Shown one piece after another: positions 21,751 to 32,363 of a stretch of DNA of 64,000 nucleotides. The stretch lies in NCBI RefSeq assembly GCF_051020765.1, contig NC_134946.1:2159239-2223238 (forward strand), in the 5' to 3' direction. Positions within the stretch are counted from its first letter, which is position 1, and every line of letters begins with the position of its first letter. This DNA is from Lasioglossum baleicum (taxonomy: Eukaryota; Arthropoda; Insecta; Hymenoptera; Halictidae). The notes beneath the pieces are model-generated. The model saw only the letters and a program-made list of their open reading frames with translations. It ran no database searches and was not told the origin of the DNA. The translations under genes and the position numbers were made by a program.

Positions 21751-24700
21751 TAGGGTGGACCTTAGTTACTCTTGGTGAAAAAATTTTTTCGGAATTTTAA
21801 TGGTGCGACCCCGTCAATTTGTGCCATTTAGTGAAAAAATAAACCCTGTAAAAAATCAACTCGATCGGGCAATGAGAAGACGTGCCACAACGACTTTGTT
21901 TATGTAAAAAAATTAAATTTCACTAAAAATAGGAAAAACAGTTTTTAGCACATTATTTCATTATTAGATGTCATTTTAGACCAATATCTTTAATTGTAAT
22001 AAAAAAAAGTTATTTATTAACAATTAAATTAATTTGTTTAAACGAAGATTGCAATATTTTTTTGCAATATATTTTGTTATTAATAAATACATACGTTTAT
22101 AAATATTGGTGGTATTTATTATAAATGTTGACTTAATGTTTTTTTATCGACTGTAGGGTAACGCTGTTTATACTCTGATACAATTTGTAAAATGTCCTGT
22201 CTCTCGTTTTCATCTTTGGTAATACAATCGGAATACTCTTTCATTAATTTTACTGCTCGTTCAGCTACATCATTAACGATTTGTAAATTCCCTACAATTC
22301 TTGTCGCCGCTTTATAATTATTATCCGCTTCCCACAATGCTGGGTCCTTAGACATAAAATCTATATTTATATCAAATCTAGAAAAGAATTTCAATGTTTG
22401 TGTAGAAACAAAATTGTCCATAGTAATATCTATATATAGTTTAATATCTTTTCTAGGAATGACCAATTTTTTACAATTTTGTTCTTCTTCTTTGTTGAGT
22501 GCTTCAACCATCTTTTTTTTAATTTCTACAGAAATGTGTGGATCAAAAAATGACAATCCCACATTTTCTGGTGACAAGTACCATAAGTGATTGCTCAGTT
22601 TTTGCAACGTAGCATTACTTATGGTTTCGTCAATCTCTTTATATTTCCATAGATCACTTAATAGTTCTAAATCTAACCGGGGTGCTATCGCAGGTACAGT
22701 GGTACGTACCCAAGCGAGTATGTATATATTAATTAAAAAAATACAAATACTTTGTATCCATAACTTTTTCTCACTACTTAAATGAAATTCATTCCTAAAA
22801 ATATAAATTTTTATGCAATATATAGCCTTAGCCATCCACCTCGCATGGTGGAATGCGCCAGGCATCCTAAATCTAACACCTTTAGGTGGAGTTCCGCCTA
22901 CAAAAATTATCATAAGTTCTATCAGTGCCTTGTAATCATCCCTCGGTTGAATTTGTTGCAAATTGTGTATTGCCGCTTCAATCTTTTTATCAATCTCTAT
23001 TACATTTTGACGTACAAATTCATCTTCTACGCCGGGCTTAAAATTGTCTTTATTTATTGAACTCCAAGAATTTTTAAATTTCTTAAAAAGAGGAACATCT
23101 GGACCCGTCGACTTTTCATTTTTGTATCAAATGCAGCACGTAAAATTAATTCATAAATATGGTGACGGCATGGCAAATACAATAATTCTTTTTCTAATTT
23201 TTGTTCCAATAGAACGCAGGCTCCTTGTATTCTGCCGGTGTTGGTTGCGGTCGTATCAAAACAAAGGGCTTCTACTTGCTGTGATAAATTCCATTCTTCT
23301 GTCTTAGAGAAGATTGCCGACGCTTGATTGGCCCCACTACCCGATGGTATAACTGGAATTCCCAATAATTTTTTAATTTCCCCGCAACTTATAACTATCG
23401 GTAATCGTTCTACATTTTTGTGGCTTATATCTGGTATAAGTGTAGCATCCCAATGAATAGTTATGCCCCTAAGATTAATTTGTCCGAACATTTCTTGCAA
23501 CTGTGCTGCATGCTCAGACCGATAATTATGTCGATATCTTCGAATAGATGTTCTATTTATTATTAATTCATTTAGGTCATGACCTAAACATTCTGCTGTT
23601 GCCATAACAATTCGAATTGCATCACGGTCGCTTATTCTACACGAATCTAAAACAGCTACTAATTTTGGAGTAATAACCTTCTGCTTTCCTCGTCTTTTCT
23701 TGGGGTTACTCGGCCCAGGTATATTGTAGTCCTCTGCCTCGGTGTCATCACTGTCAGGTACCTGAGGCTCGTCCGAAAGAATTTCTATGGTTCTTGCTAA
23801 CGGGACTTCTGTCTCTTCATCACTGGATGTGGACGTTGATTCTAATTGTACTGAATCTATAACGTAAAAATAAATTTGCTATAATTGGAAAATATAAATG
23901 TGAAAGCATTAGAAATAACTTCAAAACATTACCATTGATCGATGATTCCTGAGCCCGTTGCCACCGCATCTCTTGTTGTTCCTTCCGCTCTGCTTGTCTT
24001 TCTTCTTTCTCTACTAATTTACGATCAATAGATGCCATCGAACCGATTCGTCTCTTTTCCCTCTGCTGCAGGAGGAATATCTTATCTTCCTCTACAGAAA
24101 TCATTTCTAAGGCATTCGCATGTGCGATATCGAATAAATCCTCTAATGAATCTATAAATTCTTGTTCTCGCTTTCTCTGTAGATCATTTTGGCGATTCGC
24201 GGTTTTATTAAGCGTTCGCCATTTGTTGTATAGTTTTTCCACTTTATTAATACTATCCGATGTTTTTTTTATTGGAATTCTCGCCTTTTCCCAGAAAATT
24301 TCTACTTCTTTCATCACTAAAGCCGCACTTTCACGTAGATTTAAGTTCACTTTTCGCATATTATAGAACAATACACGTAAAAGTTGTCCGTTGCTTGGTA
24401 ATTTAGCCCCAACAATTTGTGACTCAAAGTGATTTAATAGGAATAACTGATCACTGCTCCTTGTTTCCATCTTACTCAACTCTCTGTAGTATTTCCAATG
24501 CGAGTGCTACGAAGATTCGGCCTAGACTGCAGTGAGAAGTGAGTTCTCTTGTCGATGGACGTACGAAATGAGTTTAGGTATAACCATAAAAGAGGGGAGG
24601 CTTCTAAAGGGCCTAACGGAAAGTTTCTGAGGGTCAGTGGAATAGGTAAAAGGTTCTCAGGTAGCTGCAGCAAGCAAAACCTTGCTGACAGGTAACAGTG

Positions 24701-25039
24701 GTTTTCATTTCATATTGTAGTACTCTTGTACTCTTATACGCTAAAGGTTCAAACTTTCGAATAAATTATTCAAACTTATAAGTAAATATTGTTATTAAAT
24801 AACCGAGAAATGATACTTTTGGTAAATAATAATAATTTTTTCAGCGGAAATGTTACAATGGAGTTATAGATAGAATTGGAGTAAAACTAGTGAAATTTCC
24901 AAACTTCAAGTCAATTGTGGCACCCTTTCCCTTTGTCCTATCGACTTCCGCTTTTGCAGAAATTATTTTATTATCAAATGGAACAAATCTAGAGGGTCGC
25001 ACATAAAAATTTCGATGGTGGAAAATAAGGTCCACCCTA
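21751..25039. mobile_element. hAT-like DNA transposon, 3.29 kb
   Basis: Terminal inverted repeats TAGGGTGGACCTTA / TAAGGTCCACCCTA enclose a minus-strand transposase gene. An exact 8-bp duplication GTGCATAT flanks the element, a length typical of hAT (and P) elements. The exact duplication argues for a fairly recent insertion. It lies 0.2 kb downstream of the SMYD4 stop codon. A related 3' end (AATAAGGTCCACCCC) occurs at 31613-31627. Confidence 0.88.
22119..24479 (-). pseudogene. hAT-like transposase, two exons, one frameshift
   Basis: Exon 1 (24479-23933) encodes a basic, coiled-coil-like N-terminus; a 76-bp GT-AG intron follows; exon 2 starts at 23856. The frame runs through an acidic and then a KKRRGK stretch, a DNA-processing domain with ITIHWDATL, a CFDTTATNTGR block with a likely catalytic Asp, and CRHHIYEL (a C-x2-H motif of hAT/P-type DDE folds). 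About 23105 the frame shifts by one base and continues in 22961-22119, with PGAFHHARWMAKAIY and a NDVAERAVKLM block containing the likely catalytic Glu. Without the shift the protein would be about 750 residues. A remnant of a relative lies at 30840-30925. Whether the frameshift is real or a sequencing error is open. Confidence 0.75.
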
Positions 25040-25048
25040 GTGCATATA

Positions 25049-26967
25049 CAGGGTGTCCCAAAACTCATGAAAATCCCGAAAGGGGGTGGTTCCTGAGACC
25101 ATTCTAAGACACATTTTCCTTTGCACCAATGTCAACTGCGGCTTTGTTTAGGAGTTATTAACGAAAAACACGGACCAATCAGAGCGCGCCCTGGCCCGGC
25201 GCGCCAAGCCGCGCCGGCAAGCGAGTGCCGGTGGTACGCCGTGACATCGCAACGAACAAGAGTTTCTCGATTATGTGAATGCTCTCCGATTTCAATGAGC
25301 TTTGGATATGTTGTCAAGACCATGATTCTGAACGACATTTCTATTTAGACTTTTTGGCGATCGGCTTTAGTTTACGAGATAAGTAACTTGTAATTGTAAA
25401 TCGATCGATGTACTATCTGAACTATCTCCTCTCCGATTTCGATGAGCTTTGGATACGTTGTCAAGACCATGGATCTGAACAACATTTCTCTTTAGACTTT
25501 TTGGCGATCGGCTTTAGTTTACGAGATAATGAACTCGGTGACGAACTGCACAGATGTCTTCAGGTATACGGCAGTACCGAAAGCTAAGGGACGTACGGCC
25601 AGGTCGACGAAGTGCACAGCCGGTGGTAGAAGGCCTAAAGGATGCGCGGTCAAGTCGACGATCCAGAATTTCACTTTCATTTTCGAATCGATAAATAATT
25701 CGTATGTTTATTTCACACAGATGCCTTGAAATTTTTCCACACTCACAATCACTGTTCATATTTGTCAACACATAGTTATGAACTAATAATAATTGCTTAA
25801 ACTAATTAAACGATTATTTAATCTAATCACTAGACTGCGGATCTTTATGTAAAATGAAAGTTGGCTGCCGCTATTACAAGGGACAGGAGCCAGACAGATA
25901 TTTGATTGTGATCATTTTAAGAAGTTGAAAATAATACATTGGTGTTTTGAAGTTATTTTAATCTCTCTAGTGTCTTAAAATGCACCTACTCATGTTTGCT
26001 ACAAATGCATGAAATCCGCAGTCTAGTGATTGCATTACCTGATTGTTGTAATTTGTGCAGCAGGTCAAGGGATATGGCAATTATTATTAGTGCATAACTA
26101 TGTGTTGACAAATGTGAACAGTGATTGTGAGTGTGGAAAAATTTCAAGGCATCTGTGTGAAATAATCATACGAATTATTTATCGAATCGAAAGTGAAAGT
26201 GAAATTCTGGATCGTCGACTTGACCGCGCATCCCTTAGGCCTTCTACCACCGGCTGTGCAGTTCGTCGACCTGGCCGTACGTCCCTTAGCTTTCGGTACT
26301 GTCGTATACCTGAAGACATCTGTACAGTTCGTCACCGAGTGACCCAGTGACACACATTTCGAAGCAGCAAATGGATTTACGGCTGAATAAGTGAGTTTTC
26401 AATACAATCAGTTTCTGCTTCTTCTCTCGTTCGGGTAACGTTGCCGTAAGTCGGGTAAAAAGATCCACCCATATGAATTGACAAGTAAAGTTCTTCCGCG
26501 ACCGTCAAAAAGTCTAAAGGAAATGTTGTTCAGAATCATGGTCTTGACAACATATCCAAAGCTCATCCAAATCGGGTAGAAGATAGTACAATCGATCGAT
26601 TTACAATTCCAAGTATTTACATTTATCGCGTAAACTAAAGCCGGCTGACAAAAACTGTAAAGGGAAATGTTGTTCAGAATCATGGTCTTGACAACATATC
26701 CAAAGCTCATCCAAATCGGGGAAGATTCACATAATCTCGAGAAACTCTTGTTCGTTGCGGCATCGCGGCGTTACACCACGCTCGTCTCCCGGAGCGCCTG
26801 GCTGAACGTGCCATCGCGCGTCTAGGTCGCGCTCTGATTGGTCCGTGTTTTTCGTTAATAACTCCTAAACAAAGCCCCGGCTGACATTGGTGCAAAGGAA
26901 AATGTTGCTTCAAATGACCTAAGGAACCTCCCATTTCCCGGAGTCGAAGGGGTTTTGGGACACCCTG
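25049..26967. mobile_element. Long palindromic TIR element with TA target, 1.9 kb
   Basis: Starts CAGGGTGTCCCAAAACTCAT and ends GGTTTTGGGACACCCTG, flanked by TA on both sides. Inverted similarity continues almost to the centre (near 25928). It includes an ACGAAAAACACGGACCAATC block, two copies of a TTGTCAAGACCATG...TCTGAAC block on the left, and mirrored blocks on the right. Frames at 25514-25771 (minus) and 26030-26350 (plus) are mirror products of the arms. Shorter relatives are at 36419-36784 and 63333-63480. It inserted next to the target duplication of the hAT element. Confidence 0.8.
25831..26025. mobile_element. 195-bp MITE of the TAGACTGCGGAT family at the palindrome centre
   Basis: Starts TAGACTGCGGATCTTTATG and ends CATGAAATCCGCAGTCTA. 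It belongs to the same family as 30095-30295, which has an 8-bp target duplication. Here the flanks are inverted (AATCAC on the left, GTGATT on the right) because the element sits at the mirror centre of the surrounding palindrome. Confidence 0.75.
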
Positions 26968-27099
26968 TATAGTCTGGAAATTCGTTTTTCGTAATCAAAA
27001 TTAAAGAGGCACACATATCGACATTTTTCAACGCAATAAATTTGTATATAATTATATTTCCGATGTTAATTCTAAATTATTCAAATATTTCAACATGGT

Positions 27100-27400
27100 T
27101 AATTCGTATTCCTCTTCGTCTAAATCTTCCGCATCATCAATTGATCTTCATTTACGTTTCGATCAAAGATTAGATGTTGTTCTAACCATTTATCGTAATT
27201 CGCTTTAAAGCACTTTAGTGACCGATGACAATTTTTCCATTTCTGGGATAAATTAATCCAAAAAAGACGTACTTTTCGTTTAATGGACTTTCTAGTTTCG
27301 TCACAAGTCACTTCGTTGATGTTATCAAAAATAACATCAGACACAGCAATTATTTTCCTGCTCGGATCATCTTCATTATACCATGCATTAAAAAATCCTC
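27100..27400 (-). pseudogene. Unrecognised coding fragment
   Basis: A minus-strand frame (27344-27120) of 74 residues is rich in Lys and Trp (KRKVRLFWINLSQKWKN, then NYDKWLEQHL). It has coding character but no domain I can name, and no splice partner is evident. It may be a remnant of a transposon protein. Confidence 0.3.
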
Positions 27401-28039
27401 ATTTTTAAAGTTTTGTCTACAAATATAAAAATAATTAACCTTTTCACGTCAAGACAGTATGATGGGAAGGTTAAAGTGGAACATACTTTCCGACATTGTA
27501 ATTCAAAATTATTTTCAACTCTTAAACTAAATTACACACTTAAATGAATTAAAAATATGTACAATGTATATATACATATATATATTATATGTTTTTACAT
27601 ATGTAAATATGTCCAACTATAATTATATAACTAACTATAATACACAATTTAACACACATAAAACTTAGCAAACTCCTTCAGTACAGATGTTTCCACGTGA
27701 ATATTCGATTGAAGACTAACGCGATCAAAAACAAGTATGCTCGACGAGAACCAATTATTTCTGTGAATCTGATCAATGTAATACAATGTAACAGTTTATA
27801 CAAAGAAATACTAACAAACATCAGAGTCCAAGTCAACTATGCTATCCAGACGCCAAAATACCGCGTGATTTTATTTCTTAATTATCGTATAAACAACACG
27901 GCTGCAGCAGGCTGAACCACTTCCTGAAACATGATTCATTTATGAGTACATTGTGCGACGAGACGAAGAGCTAGCAGACGAAGTCGAAGTCGAAATCTTA
28001 AAAGAATAAGGACTCTCCGCGTCTCTTTTTTTCCCGACG

Positions 28040-28195
28040 CTGTCCTTCTTTGTGTCCGAAACTTGCGTCGCTCATTGCATAAGCAAATATCATCGGAATT
28101 ATATAATTTTGGTATCATTTTCATAAAAAGAAACAAAATTCACCAAATATGTTAAGGAAAATCCTATAAAAAAGTAATGATAAATAATTAAGCTT
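28040..28195. mobile_element. Diverged MITE M1 half
   Basis: The stretch with ATCGGAATTATATAATTTTG, GTATCATTTTCATAA and CACCAAATATGTTA matches one half of the elements at 1755-2075 and 16205-16525. The other half is not clear. Confidence 0.5.
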
Positions 28196-28199
28196 TGTT

Positions 28200-29100
28200 G
28201 TTTGATTAGTAGTCTCACACCGATATACCCGACCCGTCCCGTATCATGTTACAATGTTTCACTCCACTCCACGGCGACCGAAGCCACCGAGCTTCACTTC
28301 CCTTTTCTTCGTTCGTCATCATAGAATAGTGTTTCCTGAAAATTGTATGTCTCTGGCCAGACTCGAGTTTTCGACATTTATAGCAAGCTTGCTATAATCT
28401 TATCTTATATGTCAAAATTTAGTTTTCTATTTAAAATATTTTGTTGTTAAAACTCATTAATAGTTTTAAATAGTACTTGAATATATTTAAAATGATATTG
28501 GAATATTGGAATATTACAATTTGGAATGAAGGGCCTAGCCGGACGTGGTAGTCCTTCGAATTATTTAAACAGCCGTTGTGCCATTCAATTTTCGGTCCAT
28601 TTTCCCCATTTACTTGCATTAATTTAATCATATAATTGCATTTAATTGAAATTGATATTTGAGATTTTTTCCCGATTTTTTGGTTCAAACTGTTAATTAC
28701 ACAAAGTGAAAAACACGCAAAAATTTGACAAATGCAGGTTTTTTAGAGAAATTGAAAAATAGCATTGATCATATTTTTAGACTATCAACATATGTAACAG
28801 AACTTTTTTTACGACAGCTCGTAAACGACAAAGAGGGACTGGGGTACGAGGCAGCCGACACAGTTCAAAAGGCTGCGTACCGATTACATCAATGCACATT
28901 ATTGCACATAGGAAAGTTTTTTATTTTTCAATCTTTTTTTACGGAATTACCAACGTATTTGTGAGATCCTTCTAATTAAAATGAGCCTAAATACGGCATA
29001 ATTTGAGCCATATTTACTTATTTAAAGTGTGATCATAATTACCTAATATAGGTTATTATAATAGGTCATTTAATATAATATATTTATAATTATAAATAAT
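28200..29100. other. Stretch without an assignable gene
   Basis: AT-rich DNA with two short frames (28431-28688 minus and 28725-28964 plus). The second has an AADTVQKAAYRLHQC stretch that looks coding, but I cannot name it. No terminal repeats were seen. Confidence 0.4.
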
Positions 29101-29104
29101 TTAG

Positions 29105-30080
29105 GGATGTGCGGGCCGCTCGATGTTCGGGTTCGAGTCGGGTCGGGTCGCAGAAAGTCCAGCGGCCCTTCGATTCGACTTCGAATTCGTCGGGCGGGTA
29201 CGAAAAGAATCGAACAAGTTCGGGCGGACGAGTTATTGCGTTATCCGAGATTCAAATACTCTGCGTTCTTATGACATAGATAATGGTAATAATGGTTTTC
29301 TTTCTTTACTTATAACGTGATTTTTAATATACTTGGTTTTTTTATAACTACATTAGGTATATTCGCCAAACGCGTGGCTGCTCTTTATCTGTATTAAAGC
29401 TTGAATAATGCACGTTTCATGTGAAAAACTTAAAAGACAATATTTCTAGCTTTTTAACGAATTTTCTCCGAATAAACTTAGATATGTATCGATAATATCA
29501 TTAAAATGTCCCTACGGAAGTTATACAATACACCTAGAAGATTACAATATGGTAAAGTATGGCAATAATTAAAAACGAAATATAAATATAAACATTATAC
29601 GTATTATATTTCGTGTTTATATTTTATTCTGTATTATCTATAGGCTCTATATAATTTTTTATTTTATATGATTTTATTTTAAGTTAATTTCTATTTTATT
29701 TTATATTGTATACTATATATTATCTTTTAAGAATTTGTGTAAGATTAATGATAGTTAAGTAGGTTACTTAACAGTTAATAAAAACATCACCCACTGAAAA
29801 GTTATCATAACTTATTACATACCACGTTGTAAATATTTTCTTATAATTTTTTCACGTGAAACGTGCATTATTTCAAATTTTAATACAAATAACGATCATG
29901 CACATGTCTGCCGAATATACCTAATGTACTTATATAAAAATCACATTACGTACAAGTTATGAAAGAAATACGTACCATTATTATTATTATCTATTTCATA
30001 AGAACGCACAGTTGATTCTCGGATATCACGATAACTCGTTCGCGCGATCTTGTTCTATTGTTTTAGAAGCCGCCCGACAA
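29105..30080. mobile_element. Palindromic MITE-like element (family M3)
   Basis: The arms 29105-29480 and 29820-30070 are inverted relatives. Blocks with GTTATTGCGTTATCCGAGAT, GCGTTCTTATGA, CATTAGGTATATTCG and CACGTTTCATGTGA on the left all reappear inverted and in reverse order on the right. The 340-bp centre is AT-rich. The left end is GC-rich with CGGGTTCGAGTCGGGTCGGG. No protein is encoded. Confidence 0.6.
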
Positions 30081-30094
30081 AGGTGAGTCATGAG

Positions 30095-30295
30095 TACACT
30101 GCGGATCTTTATGCAAAATAAAAAATGTTTGCATTGATTGCACGGCACATGAGCCAAATATAAATTGTATTCTTCTTTTAATTATCCTATTAAGCTGAAA
30201 CTAATACGTTGATGTCCTTAAATATTTTTAACATGCCCACTGCTTTAAATTGAACGTGTACATTTTTGTCATAAATGCATAAAATCCGCAGTCTA
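30095..30295. mobile_element. 201-bp MITE of the TAGACTGCGGAT family with 8-bp target duplication
   Basis: Ends TACACTGCGGATCTTTATGC and GCATAAAATCCGCAGTCTA, flanked by an exact 8-bp direct duplication GTCATGAG at 30087-30094 and 30296-30303. The duplication length fits hAT or P superfamily elements. Family members are at 25831-26025, 5838 (one end) and up to 53977 (one end). Confidence 0.85.
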
Positions 30296-30362
30296 GTCAT
30301 GAGCTTCCCGATGTGTCTGATGTATCGCGTACCCGAAAAACCAAAACAAGGTAATAAAAGTC

Positions 30363-30728
30363 GTGGTTTTTCCCCCTCCCCAAGTTAGCTCAGGGTCCTC
30401 GAGGTCGAAAACTGAGATTCGACACCCCAGAGTACCCCTAAATGACGTGTCACAATTTCATTACGTTCGGAATACTTTCCAGGTAGACGCCTTTTTTTCG
30501 ACCTGCCGACTGGACTATATGAAAAAACTTGACGACACTGAGGAAAATGAAAAATTGAATAACTCCGAGAAAAATGGAAAACTTAATGACTCCGAGAAAA
30601 ATAAAGAACTTACTGACTCTGAGGAAAATGAAAAATTTAATAACTCTCAGTTAATAAGCAGTCTTCAATGCCTCTTAAAAAAGCAATTAATCATGCAGGG
30701 ATTGATCAGGTGTTTCTCTCTATATTAA
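30363..30728 (+). CDS. Small unrecognised frame with 9-residue acidic repeats
   Basis: A 121-residue frame. Its middle consists of four imperfect 27-bp repeats encoding SEENEKLNN-type units (about 30535-30645), followed by an SLQCLLKKQLIMQG stretch. No start context, splice partner or domain supports a real gene. It may be a piece of a transposon protein with a minisatellite. Confidence 0.25.
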   Translation: MVFPPPQVSSGSSRSKTEIRHPRVPLNDVSQFHYVRNTFQVDAFFSTCRLDYMKKLDDTEENEKLNNSEKNGKLNDSEKNKELTDSEENEKFNNSQLISSLQCLLKKQLIMQGLIRCFSLY

Positions 30729-30839
30729 AAAATATTTAAAAATCCTTTGACAAATCTGTTTTGTGGCGTCAGGATACTGCTGTCGATATTCCATCACAGT
30801 TTGTATAGTATATATATATTATTTCTCCTCTTTGTTTGT

Positions 30840-31627
30840 ATATAAAATTTTATTATGATCCTCCATTAGTTTAACGCCCCGTTCAGCGGTATCATTGACC
30901 ACCTTCAGTCTATGTTTCAGTCAGACTACTTATTATTCATAATAACTTCTTTTTCCGATATTATAACTGTTTTTCTTTTGTAGATTGGAGCGTATTAATG
31001 AATTTATTTATATATACATATATAAGGGAGTAGAGAGACTTCCAGGATTGCAAGATATTCATTTACTCATTTCTCGATAATACAAACACGGGGTTTTTCA
31101 CTAGTCAAAAAAAAAACGCCAGATAAAACATCGATCTAAGGCGCTATCTGCCTCAAAAGTCCTATTTTTTCGTTTACGAAGCGTAATTTGCATTATTCGG
31201 CAGCATGTGTAGCTATGAAAATAGCTATATGCGCAGTTGTATGCTTCCGTATCTCTGTCAGTCATGTATATATGAAAAAACTCTTCAAACAAAAGTTGTA
31301 GTATATAAGGAGGTGGATATAGTATCAGAGAAAAAAATTTTTTCAAAGTCATTATTTCAAGTTTTCAGGGTCACGGATGTTTTTTCTATCAACAACTGTT
31401 TATGCTATATATGGATTCTTAGAGAGAAAAAAGACAAATTTAACGATATATCATAACGTCTATTTATGTCAAGATTTAAAAAATTCAAAATTTTCAAATT
31501 TGCTGCGCCTCATTTTCCCATGATCCAATCGGCCCCAAAATTTTTCCAGATCATTTTCCCAACATTTGTTACAATTCTGGTTTACGGGGCCAAAAAATTT
31601 CATGGTCGAAAAATAAGGTCCACCCCA
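30840..31627 (-). pseudogene. Remnant of a second hAT-like element
   Basis: On the minus strand, 30925-30840 encodes a KVVNDTAERGVKLM block homologous to the NDVAERAVKLM block of the transposase at 22119-24479. At 31613-31627 lies AATAAGGTCCACCCC, matching that element's terminal repeat. The DNA between is scrambled and shows no further transposase. No partner end or target duplication was found. Confidence 0.5.
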
Positions 31628-31639
31628 ATGTACATATAC

Positions 31640-32363
31640 GTAAATTACGAGAAACAGTAAAGGGTGCTTAACGTCGAAGAAGAAAATCCTGGTAATTAAA
31701 ACTTAATATGTACTACATTCCACGTTATTAGAATAATTGTAGTCTAATTATGATACATTTTATATCAACATTTTTTATTTACACCTAGAAACGCCACTGT
31801 CTCGGAAGGAAATGGACATTCGAGAGAAGCAATAAAATTAGAGCATCATCGCGAAAAAAGATGAGTTTGCAATAACCTCAATATTTTATGAAATTCTATT
31901 ATAATTATAGTTATGACTGTATTTTTTTATTATAGGAAGACAGAAGATCAAATAATTGTGTGTATAAAATCAATTTATATATATTATACAATTTATTTTA
32001 TTATTTGTTTGACAACTAATAAATCTACAAATTGTTTCATAAACTAAAAAATACTTCCTGCATTTTCGTATTCTCCAATCAGTCCAAATAAATACCATCA
32101 ACGTGTTCTCATATACCAATTTTTATTAATGCAATTATGACAGTAACAAAACGTTTCTATTTAAAATGGATACATATTTTGAACATAGTTTTAACATTTT
32201 TAATTTTTTGGAAGGTTAAAAAATGTAATTAAAAAAGTAATGAAAAATAAAAATAAAAGAAAATCCTCGCTGCACGGGGACTCGAAGGCTAGCTCCAGAT
32301 TGCGATTCATACGCTCGACGGCTCGACAGTGCTCGACAGTCGAATTTCAGTTTCGTTTCCGTA
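31640..32363. other. Stretch without an assignable gene
   Basis: AT-rich DNA, then a GC-richer lead-in (32260-32363) before the family X end. I see no convincing gene or repeat. Confidence 0.4.

Noticed and set aside
25514..26350. Two similar 85-106-residue proteins on opposite strands
   Set aside because: They are mirror translations of the two arms of one palindromic element.
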